From Streptomyces roseicoloratus (GTDB lineage Bacteria; Actinomycetota; Actinomycetes; Streptomycetales; Streptomycetaceae): a stretch of 64,000 bases of DNA. The position numbers and the translations under genes were made by a program. Positions within the stretch are counted from its first letter, which is position 1, and each line of letters opens with the position of its first letter. Below, piece after piece: positions 1 to 10,679 of the stretch. The notes below the pieces were generated by a model. That model worked only from the letters and a program-made list of their open reading frames with translations, had not been told where the DNA came from and ran no database searches. The DNA lies in the NCBI RefSeq assembly GCF_004117935.1, contig NZ_SDOY01000118.1:62001-126000 (forward strand), written 5' to 3'.

Positions 1-269
1 ACGCGCTCGCCGAGGGCGCGGACATGCTCGTCATCGAGTCGACCTTCCTCGACGAGGACGTGCAGCTCGCCGTGGACCACGGGCACCTGACGGCCGGCCA
101 GGCCGCCGCGGTCGCCCGGGACACGGGTGTGCGGCACCTCGTCCTGACGCACTTCTCGCAGCGGTACGCCGATCCCGGGGAGTTCGAACGGCAGGCGCGG
201 GCGGCCGGGTTCGAGGGGGAGCTGAGCATCGCGCAGGACCTGATGAGGATTCCGGTACCGAAGCGATAG
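1..269 (+). CDS. rnz: Ribonuclease Z, C-terminal fragment (partial at window start)
   Basis: The reading frame is open from the window edge (first full codon at base 3) and ends at 269, giving about 88 residues of a C-terminus. The stretch TFLDED followed by LTHFSQRY is the end of a metallo-beta-lactamase-fold nuclease. The His of LTHFSQRY fits the last zinc ligand of RNase Z, which matures tRNA 3' ends in the cytoplasm. The 5' two-thirds lies outside the window, so the Zn-binding HxHxDH motif cannot be checked. An AtsA/ElaC-type MBL hydrolase is the main alternative. Confidence 0.8.
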   Translation, partial: ALAEGADMLVIESTFLDEDVQLAVDHGHLTAGQAAAVARDTGVRHLVLTHFSQRYADPGEFERQARAAGFEGELSIAQDLMRIPVPKR

Positions 270-293
270 GGCCCGCACGGAGCCCGTACCGGC

Positions 294-345
294 GCACCGA
301 CGTCGTACAGGTGCACCGACGCACCGACGTCGTACAGATGCACCG
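294..345. repeat. Two-copy 25-bp direct repeat upstream of the deaminase gene
   Basis: GCACCGACGTCGTACAG(G/A)TG is present twice, at 294-318 and 321-345, with one mismatch over 25 bp and a 27-bp period. It lies between rnz and the deaminase start at 418. It may be a local duplication or a paired regulator site; nothing in the sequence decides between them. Confidence 0.6.
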
Positions 346-417
346 CGCACCGGCGCACCGGGCGAGACCCCCTTCCCGCACCCCGCACCCCGAAGAAGCA
401 CGGACGGACCGGCGATC

Positions 418-1422
418 ATGCCCGTACCCAAGGCCGAACTCCACCTCCACATCGAAGGCACCCTCGAACCCGAGCTCGCCTTCGCCCTCGCCGAGCGCAA
501 CGGCGTGCCCCTGCCGTACGCCGACACGGCCGCGCTGCGCGAGGCGTACCGCTTCAGTGACCTGCAGTCCTTCCTGGACCTGTACTACGGGCTGATGGCG
601 GTGCTGCGCACCGCGGACGACTTCACCGAACTCGCCGACGCCTATCTGGCGCGGGCGGCGGAGCAGGGCGTGCGGCACGCCGAGATCTTCTTCGACCCGC
701 AGGCGCACATCGCCCGGGGCGTGCCGATGGGCGTGGTCGTGGAGGGGCTCGGCGCGGCGCTCGACCGCGCGGAGGAGCGGCACGGGGTCTCCACCCGGCT
801 CATCATGTGCTTCCTGCGCGACGAGCCGGCCGCGTCCGCGATGGCCACGCTGGAGGCCGCGAAGCCGTACCTCGGCCGGATCACCGGGGTGGGCCTGGAC
901 TCCGCGGAGGTCGGGCATCCGCCGGTGACGTTCCGCGAGGTGTACGAGGAGGCCGCGCGGCTCGGCCTGCGGCGCGTCGCCCACGCGGGCGAGGAAGGCC
1001 CTCCGGAGTACGTCCGCGAGGCGCTCGACGTGCTGGGCGTGGAGCGCGTCGACCACGGCCTGCGCTGCCTGGAGGACCCCTCGCTCGTCGAGCGCCTGGT
1101 CCGCGAACGGGTGCCGCTGACGCTGTGCCCGCTGTCGAACGTACGGCTGCGGGCCGTCGACGTCCTGGAGGCGCACCCGCTGCGGACGATGCTGGACGCC
1201 GGGCTCGTGGCGACGGTCAACTCCGACGACCCGGCGTACTTCGGCGGGTACGCGGGCGACAACTTCGACGCGGTGCGGGCGGCGTTGGGGCTCGGCCCGG
1301 AGGAGCTGAGGACGCTCGCCCGGAATTCCTTCCTGGCGTCGTTCCTGGAGGACGACGAGGGGCGGCGGGAGCGGTATCTGGCGGAGGTCGAGGCGTACGA
1401 GTTCGGCGCGGCCGGGGCGTAA
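418..1422 (+). CDS. Adenosine/adenine deaminase family protein
   Basis: A 334-residue amidohydrolase of the adenosine deaminase fold that hydrolyses the 6-amino group of a purine in cytoplasmic purine salvage. Zinc ligands are visible as HLHIEG (H9, H11), HAGEEG (H189, catalytic E192), VDHG (H213) and the SDDP aspartates (D270, D271). The motif NSDDPAYFGGY is the form I associate with the adenine deaminase (type 2) branch; true adenosine deaminases usually have NTDDP. Adenine may therefore be the real substrate despite the usual annotation. The ATG start gives the conserved short N-terminus MPVPKAELHLHIEG. It stands alone between rnz and a sugar kinase gene. Confidence 0.9.
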   Translation: MPVPKAELHLHIEGTLEPELAFALAERNGVPLPYADTAALREAYRFSDLQSFLDLYYGLMAVLRTADDFTELADAYLARAAEQGVRHAEIFFDPQAHIARGVPMGVVVEGLGAALDRAEERHGVSTRLIMCFLRDEPAASAMATLEAAKPYLGRITGVGLDSAEVGHPPVTFREVYEEAARLGLRRVAHAGEEGPPEYVREALDVLGVERVDHGLRCLEDPSLVERLVRERVPLTLCPLSNVRLRAVDVLEAHPLRTMLDAGLVATVNSDDPAYFGGYAGDNFDAVRAALGLGPEELRTLARNSFLASFLEDDEGRRERYLAEVEAYEFGAAGA

Positions 1423-1783
1423 GCCGGCGCGGCCGGGGCGGTGGTCAGGCAGGTCGGTGGCCAGGCGGTCGGTGGTCAGACGGGCCGGTGGTCAGACGGG
1501 GCCGGCGGACAGACGGCGCCGGCGGCCAGGCGGGGGCGGTGGTCAGGCTCGCCGTAAGCCTCGCGCGTGGGGGGCTGGACGGCTCCTCGCGTTCCACTCA
1601 CCGGACACCGCAGTGAGACGGAGCCCCGGTGATCCACTGCGGCGCGGCACCATGGATACCGGGCACTCCGCGGGCCGACGTGGCGAACTCGTTGCGACAC
1701 GTTCGTCTCACCGTCCCCTTCGGGCACACTGTCAAAACCAGCACCACGTGCCGATCCGCCGCACCACGACCGGGGAGCCTGCC
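1423..1783. other. Intergenic region with degenerate GGTGGTCAG repeats
   Basis: 361 bases without a convincing gene. Bases 1438-1545 carry degenerate copies of a GGTGGTCAGAC/GGCCAGGC unit. Open frames run through it but have repeat-driven Gly/Arg/Ala composition. Bases 1680-1760 are less GC-rich and probably hold the promoter of the downstream kinase; no certain -35/-10 pair was found. Confidence 0.5.
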
Positions 1784-2887
1784 GTGACCGAACGCGACAC
1801 CGACGTCGACCCCCTGGTGTGCCTGCGCGAGCCCACCGACCCCGATTGTGACGTCTTCCTCACCGGCACGGTCTTCCTCGACATCATCTTCACCGGCCTC
1901 GACTCCGCCCCCGTCCGCGGCACCGAGTCCTGGGCCCGCGGCATGGGCTCCAGCCCCGGCGGCGTCGCCAACATGGCCACCGCCCTCGCCCGGCTCGGTC
2001 TGCGCACCTCGCTCGCCGCCGCGTTCGGTGACGACCACTACGGCGAGTACTGCTGGGACGCCCTCGAACAGGGCGAGGGGATCGACCTCTCGCTGTCGCG
2101 GACGGTGCCCGGGTGGCACTCGCCCGTGACCGTCTCCATGGCCTACGAGGGCGAGCGCACCATGGTGTCGCACGGCCACGCCGCGCCGCCCCTCGACGGC
2201 GCACTCCCCGCCTACCCGCCGCACGCCCGCGCCGCCGTCGCCTCCCTCGTGCCCGGGCGCAGCGAGGAGTGGGTGGCCAGGGCCGCCCGCAGCGGCGCCA
2301 AGGTCTTCGCCGACGTCGGCTGGGACGACACCGGGCGGTGGGACCTCGCCGGACTCGCCGACCTCCGGCACTGCGAGGCCTTCCTGCCCAACGCCGCCGA
2401 GGCGATGCGCTACACCCGCACCGACTGTCCCCGTGCCGCCGCCCGCGCGCTCGCCGACAAGGTGCGCTACGCCGTGGTCACGCTCGGTTCCGAGGGTGCC
2501 TACGCGGTCGACGGCGCCACCGGCGAGACCGCCGAGGTGCCCGCCATCCAGGTCTCCGCGCTCGATCCGACCGGTGCGGGCGACGTCTTCGTCGCCGGAT
2601 TCGTCACCGGGACCCTGGCCGGCTGGCCGCTCGCCGACCGGCTCGCCTTCGCCGGGCTCACCGCCGCGCTGTCCGTCCAGGAGTTCGGCGGCTCGCTGTC
2701 CGCGCCGACCTGGGGCGAGATCGCCGCCTGGTGGCAGCGGGTCCAGGGCCACGAGTGCCAGGACCCGGCCGCCCTGCGCGCCCGCTACGCCTTCCTGGAG
2801 CGGCTGCTCCGGGACCGCCCGGCCCGCCCGTGGCCGCTGCGCCGCGCCGTGCCCACCATCGGCTTCCGGCCCGCGCCCGCCACCTGA
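1784..2887 (+). CDS. PfkB-family carbohydrate kinase
   Basis: A 367-residue ribokinase/PfkB-type sugar kinase that transfers phosphate from ATP to a sugar or nucleoside hydroxyl. The N-terminal substrate motif GGVANMATALARLG and the C-terminal anion-hole/catalytic motif DPTGAGD (residues 261-267, catalytic base D267) are both intact. The GTG at 1784 is chosen because GGGGAG lies a few bases upstream; the frame stays open back to 1457 but that extension is repeat-derived and unlike the family. The substrate cannot be told from sequence. It is monocistronic, with phoH beginning 133 bases downstream behind its own promoter region. Confidence 0.88.
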   Translation: MTERDTDVDPLVCLREPTDPDCDVFLTGTVFLDIIFTGLDSAPVRGTESWARGMGSSPGGVANMATALARLGLRTSLAAAFGDDHYGEYCWDALEQGEGIDLSLSRTVPGWHSPVTVSMAYEGERTMVSHGHAAPPLDGALPAYPPHARAAVASLVPGRSEEWVARAARSGAKVFADVGWDDTGRWDLAGLADLRHCEAFLPNAAEAMRYTRTDCPRAAARALADKVRYAVVTLGSEGAYAVDGATGETAEVPAIQVSALDPTGAGDVFVAGFVTGTLAGWPLADRLAFAGLTAALSVQEFGGSLSAPTWGEIAAWWQRVQGHECQDPAALRARYAFLERLLRDRPARPWPLRRAVPTIGFRPAPAT

Positions 2888-2943
2888 CCGGGATGCCCCG
2901 GGCCCTTCACGGAAAAGGCTTCGGTGATGTCCGGGGCGAGTCG

Positions 2944-2995
2944 TAGGCTTGGTACCCGAGAGGTTGTCGAGCAGCGAGAACCCTGCAACAGGAGG
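2944..2995 (+). promoter_or_regulatory. Candidate phoH promoter -10 (TAGGCT) and displaced Shine-Dalgarno
   Basis: TAGGCT at 2944-2949 fits the actinobacterial TANNNT -10. A perfect AGGAGG at 2990-2995 abuts an in-frame ATG at 2997 but lies 25 bases from the family-conserved ATG at 3021. The start of PhoH is therefore ambiguous from ribosome-binding evidence alone. Confidence 0.4.
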
Positions 2996-3020
2996 TATGT
3001 GCAGGCCACAGTGCCGGCCC

Positions 3021-5150
<2,130 letters not shown>

Positions 5151-5162
5151 AAGCAACAGCAC

Positions 5163-5660
5163 ATGTCGATCGACGTCAACAACGAGTCCGGCACCGAGGT
5201 CGACGAGCAGGCGATCCTCGACATCGCCCGCTACGCGCTCGCGCGCATGCGCATCCACCCGCTCTCCGAGCTCTCGGTGATCGTCGTGGACGCGGAGGCG
5301 ATGGAGCAGCTCCACATCCAGTGGATGGACCTGCCCGGCCCCACTGACGTCATGTCCTTCCCGATGGACGAGCTGCGTCCGCCGTCGAAGGACGACGAGG
5401 AGCCCCCGCAGGGACTCCTCGGCGACATCGTGCTCTGCCCCGAGGTGGCGAAGAAGCAGGGCGAGGACGCCCCGACGCGGCACTCCATGGACGAGGAGCT
5501 CCAGCTGCTCACCGTCCACGGAGTGCTGCACCTGCTCGGCTACGACCACGAGGAGCCGGACGAGAAGGCCGAGATGTTCGGTCTCCAGGCCGCCATCGTG
5601 GACGGCTGGCGCGCGGAGCGGGGCCTGACCGGCCCGTCGCCGGCGCCGACCGTCTCCTGA
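5163..5660 (+). CDS. ybeY: Endoribonuclease YbeY (rRNA maturation factor)
   Basis: A 165-residue single-domain metalloendoribonuclease acting in 16S rRNA 3'-end maturation and ribosome quality control. The zinc site [11 protein letters not shown] has H119, H123 and H129 in the invariant HxxxHxxxxxH spacing, and the family motif [11 protein letters not shown] lies upstream. The length is normal for the family. It starts 12 bases after phoH and 13 bases before the CNNM gene, so the three are almost certainly co-transcribed. Confidence 0.95.
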   Translation: MSIDVNNESGTEVDEQAILDIARYALARMRIHPLSELSVIVVDAEAMEQLHIQWMDLPGPTDVMSFPMDELRPPSKDDEEPPQGLLGDIVLCPEVAKKQGEDAPTRHSMDEELQLLTVHGVLHLLGYDHEEPDEKAEMFGLQAAIVDGWRAERGLTGPSPAPTVS

Positions 5661-5673
5661 CCCCCGGCCGGTC

Positions 5674-6981
5674 ATGAGCGCACAACTGATCCTCGGAGCC
5701 GTCGCCCTCGTCATCGTCGCCTGGCTCGCCGCCTGCGCCGAGGCGGGCATCGCCCGCGTGTCCAGCTTCCGCGCCGCCGAGGCCGTACGGTCCGGGCGGC
5801 GCGGCGCGGACAAGCTGGCGCAGGTCGCCTCCGACCCCACCCGCTACCTCAACGTGGCGCTGCTCGTCCGGGTCTCCTGCGAGATGGCGGCCGGCGTCCT
5901 CGTCACCTACGCCTGCCTGGAGGAGTTCCCGGAGACCTGGCAGGCGCTGCTCGTCGCGATCGCCGTGATGGTGCTCGTCTCGTACGTCGCCGTCGGCGTC
6001 TCGCCGCGCACCATCGGGCGCCAGCACCCGCTGAACACGGCGACCGCAGCCGCGTACGTGCTGCTGCCGCTGGCCCGGATCATGGGTCCGATCCCGCAGC
6101 TGCTCATCCTCATCGGCAACGCGGTCACGCCCGGCAAGGGCTTCCGCAAGGGCCCCTTCGCGTCCGAGGCCGAGCTGCGGGCCATGGTCGACCTCGCCGA
6201 GCAGGAGTCGCTGATCGAGGACGAGGAGCGCCGCATGGTGCACTCGGTCTTCGAGCTCGGCGACACCCTGGTGCGCGAGGTGATGGTGCCGCGCACCGAC
6301 CTCGTCTGCATCGAGCGCTACAAGACCGTCCGCCAGGCCCTCACCCTGGCGCTGCGCTCCGGCTTCTCGCGCATCCCGGTGACCGGCGAGAACGAGGACG
6401 ACATCGTCGGCATCGTGTATCTGAAGGACCTGGTCCGCAAGACGCACATCAACCGGGACGCCGAGTCGGACGTGGTCTCCACGACCATGCGCCCGGCGGC
6501 CTTCGTGCCCGACACCAAGAACGCGGGCGACCTGCTGCGCGAGATGCAGCAGGAGCGCAACCACGTCGCCGTCGTCATCGACGAGTACGGCGGCACGGCC
6601 GGGATCGTCACCATCGAGGACATCCTGGAGGAGATCGTCGGCGAGATCACCGACGAGTACGACCGGGAGCTGCCGCCCGTGGAGGAGCTCGGCGAGGACC
6701 GCTACCGGGTCACCGCCCGCCTCGACATCGGCGACCTCGGCGAGCTCTACGGCTTCGGCCCCGACGAGTACGACGACGAGGACGTGGAGACCGTCGGCGG
6801 ACTGCTCGCCAAGGCCCTCGGCCGGGTGCCGATCGCCGGCGCCCACGCCGTCGTCGAACTGCCCGACGGGCGGACCCTGCGGCTCACCGCCGAGTCCCCG
6901 GCCGGCCGCCGGAACAAGATCGTGACGGTGCTCGTCGAACCGCTCGGGAAGACCGGCGAGGAGGAGGGGGCGGAGCGGTGA
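5674..6981 (+). CDS. CNNM/CorC-HlyC family membrane protein with CBS domains
   Basis: A 435-residue integral membrane protein. The N-terminal DUF21/CNNM transmembrane domain covers about residues 1-170 with several hydrophobic helices. A CBS pair (about 195-320, including VMVPRTDLVCIE and TAGIVTIEDILEEIVGEI) follows, then a C-terminal CorC/HlyC domain (about 340-425). The family is linked to Mg/Co efflux or divalent-cation homeostasis; haemolysin is a legacy name. It begins 13 bases after ybeY, and its stop overlaps the next start (GTGA), consistent with an operon. Confidence 0.92.
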   Translation: MSAQLILGAVALVIVAWLAACAEAGIARVSSFRAAEAVRSGRRGADKLAQVASDPTRYLNVALLVRVSCEMAAGVLVTYACLEEFPETWQALLVAIAVMVLVSYVAVGVSPRTIGRQHPLNTATAAAYVLLPLARIMGPIPQLLILIGNAVTPGKGFRKGPFASEAELRAMVDLAEQESLIEDEERRMVHSVFELGDTLVREVMVPRTDLVCIERYKTVRQALTLALRSGFSRIPVTGENEDDIVGIVYLKDLVRKTHINRDAESDVVSTTMRPAAFVPDTKNAGDLLREMQQERNHVAVVIDEYGGTAGIVTIEDILEEIVGEITDEYDRELPPVEELGEDRYRVTARLDIGDLGELYGFGPDEYDDEDVETVGGLLAKALGRVPIAGAHAVVELPDGRTLRLTAESPAGRRNKIVTVLVEPLGKTGEEEGAER

Positions 6982-7331
6982 CGCCCGACCAGCTGCGCGC
7001 GTTCTGCCTGGACTTCAACGACGCGACGGAGGAGTTCCCGTTCGGCCCGGACACCTCGGTGTTCAAGGTCGCCGGGAAGATGTTCGCGCTGTCGCGGCTG
7101 GACGCCGAGCCGCTGAGCGTCAACCTCAAGTGCGATCCGGACGACGCCGTACGGCTCCGCGAGGGGCATCCGGCGATCGCACCCGGCTACCACATGAACA
7201 AGCGGCACTGGAACACCGTGACCGTGCCGGAGCTCCCGGACCGGACGGTCCGGGAGCTGGTCGAGGACTCGTACGACCTGGTCGTCGCCGGCCTGCCGAA
7301 GGCGGTACGGCTCCGCCTCGACCGGCCCTGA
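6978..7331 (+). CDS. MmcQ/YjbR family DNA-binding-fold protein
   Basis: A 117-residue protein with the YjbR signature: an EEFPFGPDTSVFKVAGKMFAL block, then LSVNLKCDPDDAVRLRE and GYHMNKRHWNTV. The family has a CyaY-like fold and is often called DNA-binding, but its biochemical role is unproven. The GTG start overlaps the CNNM stop by four bases, so it is translationally coupled to that gene. Confidence 0.88.
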   Translation: MTPDQLRAFCLDFNDATEEFPFGPDTSVFKVAGKMFALSRLDAEPLSVNLKCDPDDAVRLREGHPAIAPGYHMNKRHWNTVTVPELPDRTVRELVEDSYDLVVAGLPKAVRLRLDRP

Positions 7332-7368
7332 CCCGGCCGGCCCTGACCCGGCCGGCCCTGACCCGGCC
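7324..7368. repeat. 15-bp tandem repeat (3 copies) between convergent genes
   Basis: GGCCCTGACCCGGCC occurs three times head to tail (7324-7338, 7339-7353, 7354-7368), followed by a partial copy. The first copy overlaps the yjbR stop codon. It lies between the convergent yjbR and MFS genes. Each unit contains complementary GGCC/GGCC ends, so the array could fold and act in termination. Confidence 0.75.
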
Positions 7369-7398
7369 GGCCCGGCCCCCGTCCCGCGACGGCGTGGT

Positions 7399-8820
7399 TC
7401 ACCTGGTGCGCCGCAGACCGAGGGCGACCAGGACGGCCGCCGCCAGGACGATCGCCGCGTCCAGCGCGAGCACCGTGCGCACGCCCCCGTACAGGCTGTC
7501 GCCGGTCGTGGCGAGGACGCCGAGCAGCGGGATGCCGACGGTGAGGCCGACCTGCTGGGTCGTGGTCACCAGACCGGTGGCCAGGCCCTGCTCCTCGTCC
7601 GGGACGCCGGAGGTGACGGTCACGCCGTACGAGATGATCGCGGCCAGGTGGCACATGGAGGCCAGCGAGACCGCGACCGTCGCCAGGACGGCGCCGGAGT
7701 CCGCGCCGACGGCGAGCAGCGCGGCGGTGAGCAGGCCCTGGCCGGCGAGGCCGAGGACCAGGGTGCGGCGGGCGCCGATCCGGCCGATCACCTTCGCGGC
7801 GAAGGAGCCGGCGAGGACCGACAGCACGCCCTGGACGCCGAAGACCAGACCGGTCTGGAAGCCGGAGAGGCCCAGCGTCTCCTGCAGGTAGAGGGTCAGG
7901 ACGAAGACGACCGTCGACATCATCGCGAAGGTGACGAGTCCGCCCAGGTTGCCGAAGGCGACCGTGCGCCGCTTCAGCATCGGCAGCGACACCAGCGGGG
8001 ACTCGTGCCGCGACTCGACGACGACGAAGGCCACCAGCAGGGCCACGCCCGCCACCAGGGTGATCTGCACGTCCGTGCCGCCGAAGCCGCGCTGGGCCGC
8101 CGTCGACAGGGCGTAGATCAGGGACAGCAGACCGCCGGTGACGGTCACCGCGCCCGGCACGTCGAGTCGGGGCCGCTCGGGAGTGCGGGACTCGGGCAGC
8201 AGGCCCGGGGCGAAGGGCAGCACCAGCGCGCTGAACAGGGCGAGCAGGCCCATGGTGGAGCGCCAGCCGAACGTGTCGGTCATGACGCCGCCGAGGACCA
8301 TGCCGATGGTGAAGCCCAGCGACAGGACGGTCCCGGAGATGCCGAGCGCCCGATCGCGCTGCGGGCCCTCGGGGAAGGTGGTGGTCAGCAGCGCCATGCC
8401 GGTCGGCACGATCGCCGCCGCGCCGAGGCCCTGCAGGGCACGTCCGGTGAGGAACGACGCCGGGCTCCAGGCGAACGTGGCCAGCAGCGAGGCCGCGCCG
8501 AAGAGCGCGAGGCCGGTGAGGAACAGCTTCTTGCGTCCGTAGAGGTCGCCGATCCGGCCGGACAGCAGCAGGAAGCCGCCGGACGGCAGGGCGAAGGCGG
8601 TGACCGCCCACTGGAGCGCGGAGGTGCTGAGGCCGAGGTCCGCGCCGAGCGCGGGGAGGGCCACGTTCAGGACGGAGAAGTCCAGCGACACCATGAACTG
8701 GGCGGCGCACAGCACGAGGAGGATGAGCCGGGCGCGGCCGGTGAGCGCCGGGGCGGTCTTCGGGGACGTGTCGTCGGGGGAGGACGTGGGGGAGATCTCG
8801 GGGGAGGTGACGGTTGCCAT
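7399..8820 (-). CDS. MFS transporter, DHA2-like drug exporter
   Basis: A 473-residue major facilitator of the size expected for the 14-helix DHA2 (EmrB/QacA) group, a proton-coupled drug efflux family. The first helix ends DFSVLNVALPALGADLG and motif A, GRIGDLYGRKKLF, follows helix 2; ALQGLGAAAIVPTG fits motif B/C of the family. The ATG at 8820 is preferred; an in-frame GTG two codons upstream (8826) is possible. It is divergent from an MmyB-like regulator that probably controls it. A paralogous exporter/regulator pair lies at 39.9-42.6 kb. Confidence 0.9.
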   Translation of the reverse strand: MATVTSPEISPTSSPDDTSPKTAPALTGRARLILLVLCAAQFMVSLDFSVLNVALPALGADLGLSTSALQWAVTAFALPSGGFLLLSGRIGDLYGRKKLFLTGLALFGAASLLATFAWSPASFLTGRALQGLGAAAIVPTGMALLTTTFPEGPQRDRALGISGTVLSLGFTIGMVLGGVMTDTFGWRSTMGLLALFSALVLPFAPGLLPESRTPERPRLDVPGAVTVTGGLLSLIYALSTAAQRGFGGTDVQITLVAGVALLVAFVVVESRHESPLVSLPMLKRRTVAFGNLGGLVTFAMMSTVVFVLTLYLQETLGLSGFQTGLVFGVQGVLSVLAGSFAAKVIGRIGARRTLVLGLAGQGLLTAALLAVGADSGAVLATVAVSLASMCHLAAIISYGVTVTSGVPDEEQGLATGLVTTTQQVGLTVGIPLLGVLATTGDSLYGGVRTVLALDAAIVLAAAVLVALGLRRTR

Positions 8821-8880
8821 GGCCACGACTCTCGCGGCGCGGGAATCTCCGTGGGGAGCGGGAACTTATCCTGTTGGTCG

Positions 8881-8930
8881 CACCACCAGGCACCACCAGG
8901 CACCACCAGGCACGACCAGGCACGACCAGG
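8881..8930. repeat. Helical-period 10-bp tandem repeat in a divergent promoter region
   Basis: Five units of CAC(C/G)ACCAGG lie head to tail, three with C and two with G at the fourth base, followed by a degenerate sixth. They occupy the 144-bp gap between the MFS gene and its divergent regulator. The 10-bp period puts each unit on the same DNA face, as expected for an operator array, though slippage alone could also make it. Confidence 0.7.
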
Positions 8931-8964
8931 CACCACACCGGGCATCCAGGGGGAGGAAGCACAC

Positions 8965-9852
8965 GTGGCGACGGCGCTGGAGAGCACCGACGGCAAGGCC
9001 CACCGACTCGCCGAACTGCGCGAGTTCCTGATGAACCGTCGGGCCCGCGTGACACCGGCCGAGGCCGGTCTGCCCGACGGCGGCGCCCGGCGCCGCACGC
9101 CGGGGCTGCGGCGCGAGGAGGTCGCCGTCCTCGCCGGCGTCGGGGTCTCCTGGTACCAGTGGCTGGAGCAGGGACGTGACATCACCGTCTCCCCGCAGGT
9201 GCTCGACTCCGTCGCGAGGGTGCTGCGGCTGAGCCCCGCCGAGCGGCGCCACCTGTACGTCCTCGCGGGCCTCAACCCGCCCGCGCCGGAGGTCGATCCG
9301 CGGTCCGCGGACATGTGCAACGGGCTGCGCCGGCTGATCGACGCGTGGATGCCGTTCCCGGCGCACATCATGGACGCGTACTGGAACACCGTCATGTACA
9401 ACGACGCGGCGTCGTTCGTCCTCGGGCTGCGGCCGGAGATCGTCCAGAACTGCCTGATCTCGTTCTTCACCGACCCGATCTACCGTTCCCGGTCCAGCCA
9501 CTGGGAGGAGCTGGCGCCCATGGTCGTCGCCCAGTTCCGGGCCGCCTGCTCGGAGCGGCCGGACGACGACGGCTTCCGTGAGGTGGTCGAGGAGGCGAAG
9601 GCGGCCAGCGCCGAGTTCACGGAGCTGTGGGAGCGGCGGGACGTCATGCCGGGCGGCCAGACCCGCAAGGTCCTGGAGCATCCGCTGGTCGGTCCGCTGC
9701 ACGTGGAGGCCACCCAGCTCCGCGTACCGGCCCGCCCCGACCTGGTGATCGTGCTGCACACCCCGCTCCCGGAGGCCGACACGGCGGCGAAGCTGGAATG
9801 GCTGACGTCGCCGGAGGGCCGGCGCGGGGCGATGTACCCGGTGGCGGGCTGA
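8965..9852 (+). CDS. MmyB-like helix-turn-helix transcriptional regulator
   Basis: A 295-residue cytoplasmic DNA-binding protein. The N-terminal XRE-type HTH (about residues 10-85) contains RRTPGLRREEVAVLAGVGVS and WYQWLEQGR, the hallmark of the actinobacterial MmyB/ClgR-like group. The C-terminal part (about 105-290) is the MmyB ligand-binding-like domain, with a DAYWNTVMYN block. The GTG at 8965 follows GGGAGGAAG at 8950-8958; the frame is open far upstream but only as antisense of the MFS gene. It is divergent from the exporter gene, which is the likely target. Paralogue: the gene at 41419. Confidence 0.9.
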   Translation: MATALESTDGKAHRLAELREFLMNRRARVTPAEAGLPDGGARRRTPGLRREEVAVLAGVGVSWYQWLEQGRDITVSPQVLDSVARVLRLSPAERRHLYVLAGLNPPAPEVDPRSADMCNGLRRLIDAWMPFPAHIMDAYWNTVMYNDAASFVLGLRPEIVQNCLISFFTDPIYRSRSSHWEELAPMVVAQFRAACSERPDDDGFREVVEEAKAASAEFTELWERRDVMPGGQTRKVLEHPLVGPLHVEATQLRVPARPDLVIVLHTPLPEADTAAKLEWLTSPEGRRGAMYPVAG

Positions 9853-9924
9853 GGACCGGGCCCGGTCCGCGCCGCCGGTGGTTCCTTCTGTTTCCGCTCA
9901 CCGATTCACGTAAGGCAGTTCACC

Positions 9925-10653
9925 ATGCGTACTCGCATCAGACGCGGCCTGGCCGCCGCCCTCGCCGTCTCCGCGCTCTCGCTGACCGCCGCGTGCGGGG
10001 GCGAGGCGAAGGACGACGCCGGGAAGGACGGCGCCGACAAGCCGGCCGCCACCGCGCCGACCACCGCCGCGCCCACGTCCGAGGCGCCGGCCACGGCACT
10101 GACCGCCGCTCAGATGAAGGCCGCCGCCCTGGAGCTCAAGGACCTGCCGTCGGGCTGGAAGACCACGAAGCGGTCGCTCGCGGGCGGGTACAAGGCCGAC
10201 AAGCCCGAGTGCCAGGAGCTCGTCGGCATGTTCGGCGGTGACGTCGCCGGTGCCACCAAGGGCGCGGACGTCGATTTCACCGTGGGCAACAACGACTCCG
10301 AGATCAGCGAGACGGTGCTGACCTTCGCCGGCACCGGCGCGGCCGACTACGTCAAGAAGTTCGCGACGGCGATCGACGGCTGCTCCACGTTCACCGCCAC
10401 GTCCGACGGCACGAAGCAGAAGATCACGGTGACGAAGCGCACCGCACCGCAGGGCGCCGAGGAGGCGCACGCCGTCACGCTCGGCATCGAGGTCGCCCCC
10501 GGCATGGTCATCGAGCCGAACGTCGTGGTCGCCCGCCAGGGCACCGGCGTGGCCCGCTTCCTCTACCTCTCGGACCCGGCCACCACCAAGAAGGACTTCG
10601 ACGCGCTCGCCAGGACGGCCACCGAGAAGTTCGCCAAGGCCGCTCGGGGCTGA
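9925..10653 (+). CDS. Secreted lipoprotein, function unknown
   Basis: A 242-residue protein with a lipoprotein signal peptide: positive start, hydrophobic core and lipobox LTAAC with acylated C24. An Ala/Asp/Thr-rich linker runs to about residue 58. The rest is a mixed alpha/beta domain with two further Cys residues (PECQELVG and DGCSTFTA) that could form a disulfide. It resembles the PknH-sensor-like/LppP lipoproteins common in Streptomyces, but I cannot assign a family with certainty. It is monocistronic, in front of the cytidine-deaminase-like gene. Confidence 0.82.
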   Translation: MRTRIRRGLAAALAVSALSLTAACGGEAKDDAGKDGADKPAATAPTTAAPTSEAPATALTAAQMKAAALELKDLPSGWKTTKRSLAGGYKADKPECQELVGMFGGDVAGATKGADVDFTVGNNDSEISETVLTFAGTGAADYVKKFATAIDGCSTFTATSDGTKQKITVTKRTAPQGAEEAHAVTLGIEVAPGMVIEPNVVVARQGTGVARFLYLSDPATTKKDFDALARTATEKFAKAARG

Positions 10654-10679
10654 GTCCGGCTCCGACCTATCCTCGGATC

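Noticed and set aside
1457..1783. N-terminal extension of the PfkB kinase
   Set aside because: Encoded by repetitive intergenic DNA, unlike the family; the GTG at 1784 has a ribosome site.
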